A stretch of DNA of 64,000 nt from Asparagopsis taxiformis (Eukaryota; Rhodophyta; Florideophyceae; Bonnemaisoniales; Bonnemaisoniaceae): positions 62,001-126,000 of the forward strand of contig JALQPE010002265.1 in NCBI GenBank assembly GCA_030407315.1, written 5' to 3'. Below are positions 35,738-45,031 of this stretch, one piece after another (the stretch's first letter is position 1; each line of letters begins with the position of its first letter). The notes beneath the pieces were generated by a model that worked only from the letters and a program-made list of their open reading frames with translations, was not told the DNA's origin and made no database searches. The position numbers were made by a program, and so were the translations under genes.

Positions 35738-37954
35738 TTATTCTTCTCCTGCTTGTGCTGAGACTACCCATGCGGCCGTATTGCTGAAAACGCAATCAAG
35801 CACAATTGAACCCGAAAGTTCTATTGCACGTTTCGTTTCCGCTTGAAGATATATCACTTCTACACAACGGCGCAGGTGCCGTTCATCCTCGCCGTCGTAT
35901 TCCACCCAAATGGCTACAGCTTCCGCGGAAACACTTGGTTCAATTTTTATGCTAGTTTCCGTCGGATTCATTATATCTGCAATCGTGTGCAAGTCTACTG
36001 TTTGTAGACAAGTCTTTTCGCTGATCTCTTTAGCGTTGTACTGCCATAACGGCATAGGAAGCCTCGTGTCCGGTTCAGTATCAGTGTACAACTCGGCAAA
36101 GCAGGAATGATCCAATCCTTGAACAGTATCTATTCGGGCAAAGGAATTTTGCAGTGTATCTGCGGGAAATTGAACAACTTGTGCCATGATCCTTGCGATT
36201 CGCGGCACGATAACAAATTCCTTCGCTAACAAGTCGGATAACGCATTACGCTGGACAATTAAATTCGCCAAGGTCGCTAGCGGATATCCGGCCGTTGCAC
36301 GTGTGTAAGGCTCTGATAACAGCACATGATAGCATTGCCTACTTGTTTCATCCAGCGCAGTTTCCCGTTCAACAAGCGCAGAGAGTGGTTCATTAACGAT
36401 CCGTATTGTGTCTTCCTTACCCAGTTTCCGCGTGATTTGCCCATATAGAAACGCAGAAATTTCACTGTCCTCCTCAATTGAAACAATATCCAGATCCTTT
36501 CCAGCAAGCGAGCTAGCTGCGAGAAGAGAGCATAAGCTACCATCGCTGACGTCAATGCATCGAATAGGTCCAGTGAATGATGCGTCGTTGAAGATCGGAG
36601 ATGTATTGATTGCACTTCTTATTCGTAACGAGATCGACTCAAGCCGATTACTGTTCCCCAGCTCATAAATCCTCTGAGCCCCACCAGCAAGAACATGGAA
36701 ACCGCACCTACAAGTAGGTGGTCTCGATATATTATCGCCTAGTGCAAACCATACCGACATCTCATCGTGACCCATCGATAGCGTGATTGGGCTCTCAACA
36801 CCCCAAGTAACTTCACTGTTCCGCGACGGTAATGGATAACAGACTGGAAGCCAATGATCTTGCCAGTTTTCCACACCCGGTTCCGTAGAGTATATAATTT
36901 GACCATTCCCCAACAGATCTAGTTCCCACCATGTGATAACAGCATTCGGAACACCACCTCTAGTTCGCGGAATCGTGCGGTGTATGATAGAATTCATACT
37001 CTCTTCTATACCAACAGATGAAAAGTCAAGGTCAAATACGAGGAACTTATCTGTTACAAACACATAGTCCTTTTCTTTCGTCAAGCTGTCCATATGAATG
37101 GGCATGCCTCGAACACCACCGGTACACGATTCTGCACACTCGCTTCGATAGAAAGGGAAATTGGCACCCAGATCATGGAAATCACGAAATAGCTCGCTGG
37201 AGCAAACGATACCATAAAGCGAAGCCTTTGCTGGAATGACAACAGCGTTGTCCCCAAGGAGACGAGTGTGTGCATCTGCAATCACAGGGAGACATGCCTC
37301 ACCCAGCATCATACTATCGAAAATTTCAGTTACCAGAATATCTGCGCGTCTGTCCATTGCCATTTCAGGGGATGGTGCACCTTCCGCTTTCAGACTGAGA
37401 GATGTGGACTTTACAGGGTGAACAGTGATGTATTCGTCAAGTTTGTTTGTTGCAATTATCTGTGAGGCAAGATGAGCCAGTGGTTGAAACATTTCTACTG
37501 CATCGACGTGAGAAGCTCCGGAACGAGCTGCAATCATGGCTAGGAGACCGGTTCCAGTGCCAATGTCGAGCACTCGACTGGCAGGGGACTTGTTCATTGC
37601 GTACTCAATGGCTTTAGCATACTTGGAGCATCGGCTGTTATCTGCAAGCATTGAAGTCATCTGGGACAGCTTGATGGCTTGGATCATAGCAGAAGGAGCG
37701 GTGTGGTCAGGCTCTTCTGCCAGCATTAGCCCACCATAGAAGGGATTCAATATTGCTCTCAGAAGCTTCATGTCTCCAACGTCGTCCAAAACCATTAGCG
37801 ATTCGTTTAGAGAGAGACTTTGCAGCGCGCTAGAGATAGACATCGGATCAGAAATTTGACGACCGCCGCCGGCTATGGCACCATCATACTTGTCACCCAT
37901 GATGGTTTTTCGGTGTTTGAGAAGACGATAACGAGATGTGACACAGGCTTTCAC
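35738..37954 (-). CDS. PRMT7: Protein arginine methyltransferase, PRMT7 type
   Basis: 738 residues, one exon. PRMT7 monomethylates arginine in histones and RNA-binding proteins. The first catalytic unit has the SAM motif VLDIGTGTGLLAMIAARSGA (about residues 140-160), the acidic post-I VDAVEMFQPL, and the double-E loop as VTEIFDSMMLGEACLP. These follow PRMT7 closely. A second, degenerate methyltransferase-like half begins near residue 420, as in all PRMT7 proteins; it keeps CIDVSDGSLCSLLAASSLAG but loses the catalytic pair. Met19 (MGDKYDGAIAGGGRQ) is a possible alternative start. The gene is head-to-head with cyclin C. Confidence 0.85.
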   Translation of the reverse strand: MKACVTSRYRLLKHRKTIMGDKYDGAIAGGGRQISDPMSISSALQSLSLNESLMVLDDVGDMKLLRAILNPFYGGLMLAEEPDHTAPSAMIQAIKLSQMTSMLADNSRCSKYAKAIEYAMNKSPASRVLDIGTGTGLLAMIAARSGASHVDAVEMFQPLAHLASQIIATNKLDEYITVHPVKSTSLSLKAEGAPSPEMAMDRRADILVTEIFDSMMLGEACLPVIADAHTRLLGDNAVVIPAKASLYGIVCSSELFRDFHDLGANFPFYRSECAESCTGGVRGMPIHMDSLTKEKDYVFVTDKFLVFDLDFSSVGIEESMNSIIHRTIPRTRGGVPNAVITWWELDLLGNGQIIYSTEPGVENWQDHWLPVCYPLPSRNSEVTWGVESPITLSMGHDEMSVWFALGDNISRPPTCRCGFHVLAGGAQRIYELGNSNRLESISLRIRSAINTSPIFNDASFTGPIRCIDVSDGSLCSLLAASSLAGKDLDIVSIEEDSEISAFLYGQITRKLGKEDTIRIVNEPLSALVERETALDETSRQCYHVLLSEPYTRATAGYPLATLANLIVQRNALSDLLAKEFVIVPRIARIMAQVVQFPADTLQNSFARIDTVQGLDHSCFAELYTDTEPDTRLPMPLWQYNAKEISEKTCLQTVDLHTIADIMNPTETSIKIEPSVSAEAVAIWVEYDGEDERHLRRCVEVIYLQAETKRAIELSGSIVLDCVFSNTAAWVVSAQAGEE

Positions 37955-38257
37955 CTAAGGCTCGGACCTGGAATCTACGCACGACGGTTTGTGAAGCCTA
38001 CACGATAAGATCAAGATGTGGGTAACATAAATCGGGTTGGACCAAAACGTAATGGCACAGAGAGCACAGACGGAGGCTGTTCATCGTACCTCAATAGGAT
38101 GGTGCGATAAAATTTCAGAAATTCTGCATGGTACTCTTCCCAAGGGTGGTAATGAAATCAATCGTTTGGAAGCAACTGGAAGTGGCGCGAAAATTCCCTC
38201 TAGTTCAGCGCTTTGCGTTTTGCCCCATCTTCTCTCTCCCACATTGGCACAGACGAA
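37955..38257. other. Divergent promoter between PRMT7-type gene and cyclin C
   Basis: 303 bp between outward starts. It contains an E2F-like site close to the cyclin C start. Short frames on both strands here have no family content. Confidence 0.4.
38184..38193 (-). promoter_or_regulatory. E2F-like site (TTTTCGCGCC on the minus strand)
   Basis: Fits TTTSSCGC and lies 65 bp upstream of the cyclin C start. Consensus match only. Confidence 0.4.
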
Positions 38258-39293
38258 ATGGCCGCCAATTTCTGGAACTCTACGCACTATCGCAACTGGT
38301 TGCGAAATGCGGATGATCTTATTAGAGAGTCTCAGGCAGTCATCAAAAGGTGGGTGTTTCACAATGTTCAACTAGAATACAAAGCACAAGACGGAATGCG
38401 CCGGCTAACCTTCTATCATTCCTCTGATTTCTTGCGTCCAGAGACCAGCCTTTGTTCAAAGAAGAGCTTCTTCAAACTATAAAGATAGTTTACTCACAAG
38501 TCATCACCACCCTTGCCAAGAACTCCAAACTCCGACAGCGAGTCGCAGCAACCGCCATCGTTTACTTTAAGCGCTTCTTCGTGCGAAATGCTGTCCGCGA
38601 CCATGATCCAAGGCTCATAGCTCCTGTTGCATTGGTAAGTTCCTCAGCTTGTATTTGCGTTCTTTACCAATTTGACACTCGCACTCTGACTCGCTTCTGT
38701 TTCATCAAACCCAGTATCTCGCCGCCAAAGCAGAAGAGCACACACTACCCGCCAAGATCGTTGTTGCCCAAATGTCTACTATTTATAGCGGCGATCATGC
38801 TTATCCGTATACAGTTGCCCACGTCTACGACTATGAATTCAAACTAATCGCCGCGCTTGACTTCGATCTAATCATCTACCATCCCTACCGTCCAATGGTC
38901 CAATATTGTTCAGACGCCTCAATGACAGATCTTCTCTCGTCAGCATGGCCAATACTCAATGATTCGTACCGCTCCGACGCTTGTTTACTCTACCCACCCT
39001 ACCTTATTGCGATTTCATGCATCTTCATTGCTGGAACACTTCGCGATAGAGACATGAAGAATTGGCTCACCCGCCTCAACATCGATCTCCAGGAGCTCGC
39101 TAATGTTACACAATATCTATCTACTTTGTATAGCAACCCCAACCCCGTTCGAGCAACGGGTCCCCATGTTGAGAAACTCAACAACAAGCTCCAGGCATAT
39201 TTTGCCTCTCGTATTCAAAATGTCTCGCCGAACCTTCCAAAGAAACCGCCTTCATCAAGCAGACCAAGACTCCCTTCGAAGCCTGTGGACTGA
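38258..39293 (+). CDS. CCNC: Cyclin C, Mediator CDK8-module subunit (three exons)
   Basis: Partner of CDK8 in the Mediator kinase module, which tunes RNA polymerase II transcription. Exons: 38258-38349, 38442-38634 and 38715-39293, giving 287 residues. Intron 1 (92 bp, GTGGGT..CAG, CTAAC branch) joins VIKR to DQPLFKEE. Intron 2 (80 bp, GTAAGT..CAG, CTGAC branch) joins IAPVAL to YLAAKAEE. The start MAANFWNSTHYRNWL is the hallmark cyclin C N-terminus. KLRQRVAATAIVYFKRFFVR and LIIYHPYRPMVQY are in the two cyclin folds. The C-terminus ends in a short Pro/Ser/Lys tail. All junctions keep phase and restore conserved blocks. Confidence 0.92.
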
Positions 39294-39627
39294 TTCATCA
39301 TTTTTTGTCAATGCCGTTAATATTCATCCCAACCGACCCATGCTCAATTGTTAACTCGACCAGCAACACATGGCGTTTTTCCAAGATATATCTCGTCACC
39401 GTTCGTACCGATGCTCAGTTTATTCCACCTTCCAGATGTACGTTTCAAAGGTTACTAAAAGTGGGGTATCAAGTGTCTGATGTTGTCTAGGGATGTGACA
39501 TACATCTCGTTCCGAAGCAAAAACATCCCATCGGTCTTCTAGGTGTGGCATAACTTCCATAAGGAGCTGGAAAATTTCCCCGACGTGAGGGAACACGGGG
39601 ACCCCGTGACGGTGTGCGAGCCACATA
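39294..39627. other. Convergent 3' region of cyclin C and SNARE-like gene
   Basis: 334 bp between two facing stop codons. It must hold both 3' UTRs. No structure or gene was seen. Confidence 0.35.
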
Positions 39628-40536
39628 CTAGCAATCCCCGACGGAACTGTTGAGGCTTTCGACAATAAACACAAAAACCATGGGAGTTACAGTTGCAAAA
39701 ATCAAGAGCACAAGTAAAAGAATCTTCTTCACATCAAGCTCAATCGGTTGACCAGTTATCCTTCCGTTTCCTTTGTTATCCATATTCTTTCCCCTGAACA
39801 CTACCTCCTTTGCATTCGTCCAAATAGATTCAACTACTGAGTCATCAACCTTCCTTTCATTGTCAGCGATTAGCATTCTCTGGGAGATTACAACTGCCTT
39901 CATCTCATGGAATATTTGAAACATTTTTTCCATATCTTTTCTGTGATGTTCTTCTTGTTCAAAGTTTCCGGCGACAGTATCTGAAGGTGCTTCTATATCA
40001 CTTCCAGAGACCCATCGTATTTTTCCTTTGGAGCGATGGGCATGACTTCCAAATAATTCTTTCTCCAGAACTCTCCTATCTTCAGCGCTTGTATTCATTG
40101 AGGCAAACTGCTCCATCCTCAACCTTTGGAATTCTTCTCGTATGGTCAAATTCCTCCACAATACCATATTGAAATGATCAGCATGCGTAATGAACATCAC
40201 CAATCGACGAAGCAAAGCTTCTGGTGGGACCGTACTGTTCTTGTGAAGGAAGGAATTTTGAATTGCCATCCGTTTCAAATGCTGCCGAGCAAAGTATAAC
40301 TCTTTCTCAGAGTGTTTCAACCATCTTAACGTGTAAGGTCTATTTGCGTGCTCAGGGTCGCATTTCTCGAGCCTCTCTGTTATTGATTCAGCTTTGTCAA
40401 GTTGAACTTGAATGTCTCGAAGGATTTTTTTAGAATGTTCTTCTAGATCGTCGTCACTTAGGAAACAAATATCTCGAACAGCGACAAATGAAGGTAAGTC
40501 TTCGTATTGTTCGTCCCCGGTAAATTTCGAAGTCAT
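39628..40536 (-). CDS. Tail-anchored Qa-SNARE-like protein 1 (divergent syntaxin)
   Basis: 302 residues, one exon. It has the layout of a syntaxin: helical N-terminal region (about 30-145), a helix at about 195-248 containing DMEKMFQIFHEMKAVVISQ, and one C-terminal membrane segment (about 271-292, ILLLVLLIFATVTPMVFVFI) with a ten-residue tail. In the helix, Gln219 within VVISQRMLIADNE sits where Qa-SNAREs have the zero-layer Gln, and hydrophobic residues fall at heptad spacing. The linker before the anchor (about 250-269) is longer than usual. I infer a vesicle-fusion SNARE, very divergent. A plain tail-anchored coiled-coil protein is the alternative. Confidence 0.6.
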   Translation of the reverse strand: MTSKFTGDEQYEDLPSFVAVRDICFLSDDDLEEHSKKILRDIQVQLDKAESITERLEKCDPEHANRPYTLRWLKHSEKELYFARQHLKRMAIQNSFLHKNSTVPPEALLRRLVMFITHADHFNMVLWRNLTIREEFQRLRMEQFASMNTSAEDRRVLEKELFGSHAHRSKGKIRWVSGSDIEAPSDTVAGNFEQEEHHRKDMEKMFQIFHEMKAVVISQRMLIADNERKVDDSVVESIWTNAKEVVFRGKNMDNKGNGRITGQPIELDVKKILLLVLLIFATVTPMVFVFIVESLNSSVGDC

Positions 40537-40956
40537 ATTGTTTTCTCAGTGTGCATGTCGAAACCGTTATTAACTTAATGGAGTGAGAAAAGTTGAGATA
40601 TGAACATGTTGGATAACTCCTTCGATAATTTTACTAATCCGCCCCATTATTGCGTACTAATACCAGCAGCGTAAATAAGGTGGTTCGGAGAACTGGTTAG
40701 GTGTACATTATGTAAATGTGAACTCTGTCTTCAAACGCTCTCTAGACACTGTTGAACATTAAGAAAACACACCATAAAGATGGAAAATCATGACAAGGAT
40801 TTCTATTGTGTACAGAGTAACTCGGAGGGAAAACGTCTCCGTTTCATCAAAGATTGCTGAAACAGGAAAGAAAACGAGCTCTAATAAGCTTGGTCAACGA
40901 TGATGGATTTAGTTGTGAGTCTAAATTTGCAGCAATGAAAACTAATTGCTCCTTAC
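40537..40956. other. Intergenic region between the two SNARE-like genes
   Basis: 420 bp, AT-rich, on the same-strand spacer. It should contain the promoter of SNARE-like gene 1. The short frames in it are not credible genes. Confidence 0.35.
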
Positions 40957-41844
40957 CTAGTTGCCGGGGAAAGCTAATTTTACGACAACCAAGCAGAAGA
41001 GCACTGTTAGTGAGAGAAGTGCATACAACAGGACCTGTTCTCTGGGTGTCCATGATTCATCATCATGCATCTGGATGCTTTTGAGTTCGATTGGAGGGAG
41101 TTGTTTTGTAACATGCTTTGAGTCGAAAGAAATGTTTTGAAGAACTTGCTCTTGAGCGTCCATCAACAAAGTAATATCGGTGCATATTTGACTTATAGCA
41201 TCGATGTCATCCGAATATTGACGCATGACGCAACTTTTGCTGTTTATAACATGTGCGTTCGCCTTTAGCGCGGCATTTCTGGTAACGAGTTGACCGTTAA
41301 TAGCAGTGAGCTTAATGAGTCGTAATATATCATTGTGTGAAAGGGCCGGATCTGCTGAAGAAATAATGTCTTCCATTTCAAGATGCACGTGCCTTTTGCA
41401 AATGATATGAATATTTTTCATCCTAGAAGCGAGATCTCGTGTGTCATTGGCGAGCAACCAGGTCATTAGCATGCGAAAACAGTTTGAGGAAGGATGGATT
41501 TGTGAGTTTGTGTTTAAAGCGTTACTTTCTTCGAACATAGCTTGGAGCAGTTTAATAATTTTGATGATGTTTTCTGATAGAACTGGAGCTTGATGGAAGT
41601 GTGGAGCGCGGTCGGAGCGAACATCCCTCTCCACATCTTCAATGCCTTTGTCCAATTCAGCAATGTTGTTCTGGATAGTTTGGGCTTCTCGTTGTATCGC
41701 TTTCATGCGCATGGTAAAATTTATCGAGAGAATATTCTCTGAAAAGCCGTGCATTACGTCAATGTAGGATAACCTCTCTTTGATTGAGGTGAGACCGATG
41801 GCAACTATCGGCTGACGTGTTGATTCCACGGGGTTATTGGGCAT
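40957..41844 (-). CDS. Tail-anchored Qa-SNARE-like protein 2 (divergent syntaxin)
   Basis: 295 residues, one exon. The N-terminal two thirds is helical (MRMKAIQREAQTIQNNIAEL near 45-64). A SNARE-like helix runs about 208-245 with SDDIDAISQICTDITLLMDA followed by Gln231, which aligns with the zero-layer Gln of syntaxins. A single C-terminal hydrophobic segment (about 270-291, VLLYALLSLTVLFCLVVVKL) is followed by four residues. Length and layout match the neighbouring SNARE-like gene 420 bp downstream on the same strand, so the two may be an old tandem duplicate. The family call is tentative because conservation outside the motif is low. Confidence 0.55.
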   Translation of the reverse strand: MPNNPVESTRQPIVAIGLTSIKERLSYIDVMHGFSENILSINFTMRMKAIQREAQTIQNNIAELDKGIEDVERDVRSDRAPHFHQAPVLSENIIKIIKLLQAMFEESNALNTNSQIHPSSNCFRMLMTWLLANDTRDLASRMKNIHIICKRHVHLEMEDIISSADPALSHNDILRLIKLTAINGQLVTRNAALKANAHVINSKSCVMRQYSDDIDAISQICTDITLLMDAQEQVLQNISFDSKHVTKQLPPIELKSIQMHDDESWTPREQVLLYALLSLTVLFCLVVVKLAFPGN

Positions 41845-42340
41845 AACTCGTTAAGAATCGGGTTGAGGGAAGTTTGCATCAGAGGTTGAGGAAAGAAGAA
41901 TACGTGACTGACTCGATTCGAACAGTGTCATGGTGCAAGTCAGTTGTGGAAAGAAATAAGATTGCTACAATCAAAATTAGCTCGGAGACATAACCTCGCC
42001 ACCAACTGGTCGGAATCATGTTGCTGCGGTATTTTGACAAGCGATGAATCTGAGGTACGTATGGGTTATAAACGGTTGGAGAGCAGAGCAGTGCATAAAG
42101 TGGAGTGATATTTACGCGTAGGTTGGTCAAAAAAGGTTGTCATGATGGAACGATCTACCGAGTTTTTGATATAGGATTGGGCGGGAAGGTATAAACCAGA
42201 GCAAGATGTAGTAAAACAGAGCTACACCACGAAAAATTGAGCGCCTCAAGTATCAAGCGCTGATCGAAGGGAGGACAATCAGACGAAACGTGTAGACGTG
42301 TGAAATAGCGAGTGGAGAGCAATGCATTGGAAAAAAATAT
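41845..42340. other. Intergenic region between SNARE-like gene 2 and tRNA-Lys
   Basis: About 500 bp. It should carry the promoter of the SNARE-like gene. Minus-strand frames at 41879-42130 and 42155-42343 have no recognisable content. The run of A at 42331-42337 lies just beyond the tRNA 3' end and, read on the minus strand, is a T-run that would serve as RNA polymerase III terminator. Confidence 0.45.
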
Positions 42341-42425
42341 CACCTCAGGCGGGGCTCGAACCCGCGGCCATTAGGTTAAAAGCCTAACGCTCTGAATTGC
42401 ACTGAACCAACTGAGCTACTGAGGC
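42341..42425 (-). tRNA. tRNA-Lys(UUU) with an enlarged D-loop
   Basis: On the minus strand the cloverleaf folds well. Acceptor stem 42419-42425 with 42342-42348 (one G-U closing pair), D-stem GCTC/GAGC, anticodon stem TTAGG/CCTAA with loop CTTTTAA (anticodon TTT at 42378-42380), variable loop TGGCC, and T-arm GCGGG-TTCGAGC-CCCGC. The A-box-like and B-box (GGTTCGAGCCC) parts are present and a T-run follows the 3' end. The D-loop is 20 nt instead of about 8. After AGTTGGT there are 12 extra bases (TCAGTGCAATTC) before the A that closes the loop. This may be a short ectopic intron as in Cyanidioschyzon nuclear tRNAs. No CCA is encoded. Confidence 0.9.
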
Positions 42426-43234
42426 GTGTGCTGTGTTGGCAGCTGGGGAAAATTTTGAAATTTTAAAGAGTGTACTGCAGATTGGCTAAAACGACTATGA
42501 AATCGTAGTTGGGTGAATTGCAGAGATGTAGAGACGACGAGAATAAAGTTATCGTCTTGCGGTCTTGAGTGAAATGGTGTGCGAAAGGTGAAGCAAGTAA
42601 GAAGTATGTAAGAGCAGAAACGAATGATGCGCAGGCAGGAAACTCGCGCAGGTTGGGGCAGCTTGCAGACAAGAATTACAGCATGGACAAATGTCATAGA
42701 AAAGCATTGTTACCTGTGGTAGAGCGATATGGGGAGCTCAGGCAAGCATTGCTGTCACACGTAAACCATAACAGAAAGTTGAGCAAGAGGCATCGGACAG
42801 AAGCGCTAACCTAGCCCATCGAACGCAGCCAATGAGAAGGGCAGGAGTGGGACGCCATCTATTACCTGATGAGAAATTGGCTACTGTCAACAAAGAAATG
42901 ATGGATGTATTTTGCGCACTCATCGCAACTGCTGTCCAACCAACGATGGACGCCCGCCATTGGCCCAAACGCATCATCATGGTTGCCAGCTACTGCATAT
43001 CCAAAATCAAATTTATTTCAACTCGCCCTGCTGTATCGCTCCCCTTGCCAACTACGCCGTTCAAATCATCATATTTGTGGCAGCGCCACTCCCTCCTCCG
43101 TTTCCCACCGTGTCTACATATACAACTCGCCAGCTCGCCGAAACTCCTCTCTCCGCCCGTCCCATCAGCAGCACCACGCTCGTGAAATAATCTCCACCCA
43201 GAAGCCGTCCTCCCACCACCAAACCCCGTTCAAA
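42426..43234. other. Intergenic region upstream of small membrane-protein gene
   Basis: About 800 bp. Several plus-strand frames reach into it, including one open from 42905 into the small membrane-protein gene, but none shows a family or a coding-like composition before 43235. The segment 42940-43230 is C-rich and probably promoter plus 5' UTR. Confidence 0.4.
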
Positions 43235-43486
43235 ATGACGATGTGCCCGTACAAATGGTTCCTCTACATGGCCTCCATCTGGGCCGTGTTGTACGTGCTG
43301 CTCGAAGGCATGATGCAGATTCGAGATGCGCGACGCGCCCAACAAAAACCCGGCTTTGAGCCCGTTATGTTGCACGACGACGACTCGGATGCCGACGAAA
43401 GTGATGAAGAAATGGAAGACAAGATTGAGCCGGACGATGATTTTGAAACACCGCTATCCGCCGAACAAGCGCCCCTGGTTCGGTGA
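43235..43486 (+). CDS. Small membrane protein, unknown
   Basis: 83 residues from Met at 43235 (MTMCPYKWFLYMASIWAVLY). One hydrophobic segment (about residues 8-25) is followed by a basic stretch (RDARRAQQK) and an acidic tail (DDDSDADESDEEMEDKIEPD). This would give an N-terminal signal anchor with a cytosolic or lumenal acidic tail. The frame is open further upstream to 42905, but that part has Ser/His/Pro-rich sequence with no family features, and I take it as 5' UTR. No family recognised. The short length lowers confidence. Confidence 0.6.
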   Translation: MTMCPYKWFLYMASIWAVLYVLLEGMMQIRDARRAQQKPGFEPVMLHDDDSDADESDEEMEDKIEPDDDFETPLSAEQAPLVR

Positions 43487-43813
43487 GCCCTCATCAGCCA
43501 ATTTTGCCACGCTCGGCTTTTGTATATAACTCAACTTTATTCGTTCGCTCGATATGTGTTGTCGCATTCCTTACTTCTGTTTGCTATTCGCCAACGCACG
43601 ATGGAAGCATGTACCAACGACTAGGATAAGATACTTTACTCGCTAATTGTTATCAAGATAAATTCAACTTATCTAGCCACTGTGTAGTTTTACATCATTC
43701 CCGACGACAATGCCATCGCACCGCGAGCTAAAAGCGACAGTTCACCAAGCTCGTCAACCCCCATTTCAAGTAGCACGCAAATTACTAACTGCCGAACAAT
43801 AAATGTACGCAGG
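43487..43813. other. Convergent 3' region
   Basis: 327 bp between facing stop codons of the small membrane protein and the GST/CP12-tail gene. It holds both 3' UTRs. Nothing else was recognised. Confidence 0.35.
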
Positions 43814-45031
43814 CTAATCCTCGTACACGCGGCACTCATCCGTTTCCGGGTTATCCTCGCAATACGCTTCCAACACATCATCGACGGGCGCCGTCGGGTC
43901 CAAAGACTTTTCCTCCTCAGCCACTTCAGGAGCTTCAGCAGCCCCAAGTGGTGAATCGGGCATAAACACGTTTTCCGGTGATGGAACTTCCACAGCACCT
44001 GGACAGGAGGGGCCATAAGTATTCATAAGGTACTCACAAATTTCAGCTGATTCAAACATCGAAATACCCGTATTCGGGTCCTCAATATACGGAGCCTGAA
44101 AGCGGCCAGTTTTCTCCTTGAGAATGGCGCGCGTCGGTGATCCGCGGGGCGTCGAATGCATATAGTACGGCAATTCCAATTCGCAAAGCTTCTCTCTGAC
44201 AAGCTTTGAAAACGGCGACGATTCATAGCCATAAAACTCAATTGGCTGTTTGGCGGGCACGGCCTTGCTCACTCTACTACGCCCCTTACCCTTGCGCATA
44301 CCCTGGGCAAGCCCTGCAGTAATCGCAGCTGAACCTGAAAGCACAAACGGCACTGCGCCTCCACTCGGACCGTACGTCTTGTAGAGGTAGCGAATAATCG
44401 CATCGGATTCGTATGATTCAAAGTCCGTATTGGGGTCTTCAATGTACGGAAACTGAGTCTTACCGCCCTTTGTCCTCACATACTCTCTATAAACGGTGCC
44501 ATCCTTCGGGCACGGGAACACAATAACGTCGAGGTCGAGCATAGTAACGGCCTCCCTCACCTTGCGACAGTAGGGGCATGCTTCGAATTCGAAGAGCTTA
44601 ATTGGAAGGCGGGGCTTTGCATTAGGGAGGGTGGACGAGTACTCGACAAGTTTACCGTCCTGCTGCTTGACGCGGTAGCCATCCACGAGCGAACCGGCGC
44701 CGGCGCGCAACGCGAGCCCCGCGCTGCCGGTGACGAAATCGAGGAGCTTGTCCGGGCGCACGAAGAAGAGGCGCGGCTGCGGGGCTTTGAAGTCTTTGGG
44801 GACCTCTGGACCGGGGGCGGCGGCGCGTGGGGCGCGCTGGAGGGGAGACTTGGCGGGTGTTGGGCGGCGCGACGCAGAGGGGTGGATGGGGGTCGGGGGA
44901 GAAATGCCATGTTGGGAGATGGAGGAAAGTCGTGTGCGGGGTGTGTTGAGCCAGCGGTCGACGACATGCGCGTTGTAGGTGGTGGTTTCGTTCGATTCAC
45001 AGGTGGGAGAAAGTGCGGAGGTGATGTGCAA
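43814..45031 (-). CDS. Plastid tandem GST/thioredoxin-fold protein with CP12-like C-terminal tail
   Basis: 405 residues. After a Ser/Thr/Pro/Arg-rich leader, residues 85-125 (RLFFVRPDKLLDFVTGSAGL) match the start of a plant and cyanobacterial family with two GST N-terminal-like domains. Domain 1 has the redox motif CPYC at 152-155 and PYIEDPNTDFESYESDAIIR. Domain 2 (about 263-340) has SSPFSK in the same place, with no Cys, then PYIEDPNTGISMFESAEICE. After an acidic linker the last 29 residues (377-405) end in DDVLEAYCEDNPETDECR plus VYED. This is the C-terminal GAPDH-binding motif of CP12, with the Cys pair at 391 and 400. Redox-dependent binding to plastid GAPDH is my inference. The leader in this frame is unusual for a red-algal transit peptide (see findings). 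Confidence 0.82.
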   Translation of the reverse strand: MHITSALSPTCESNETTTYNAHVVDRWLNTPRTRLSSISQHGISPPTPIHPSASRRPTPAKSPLQRAPRAAAPGPEVPKDFKAPQPRLFFVRPDKLLDFVTGSAGLALRAGAGSLVDGYRVKQQDGKLVEYSSTLPNAKPRLPIKLFEFEACPYCRKVREAVTMLDLDVIVFPCPKDGTVYREYVRTKGGKTQFPYIEDPNTDFESYESDAIIRYLYKTYGPSGGAVPFVLSGSAAITAGLAQGMRKGKGRSRVSKAVPAKQPIEFYGYESSPFSKLVREKLCELELPYYMHSTPRGSPTRAILKEKTGRFQAPYIEDPNTGISMFESAEICEYLMNTYGPSCPGAVEVPSPENVFMPDSPLGAAEAPEVAEEEKSLDPTAPVDDVLEAYCEDNPETDECRVYED

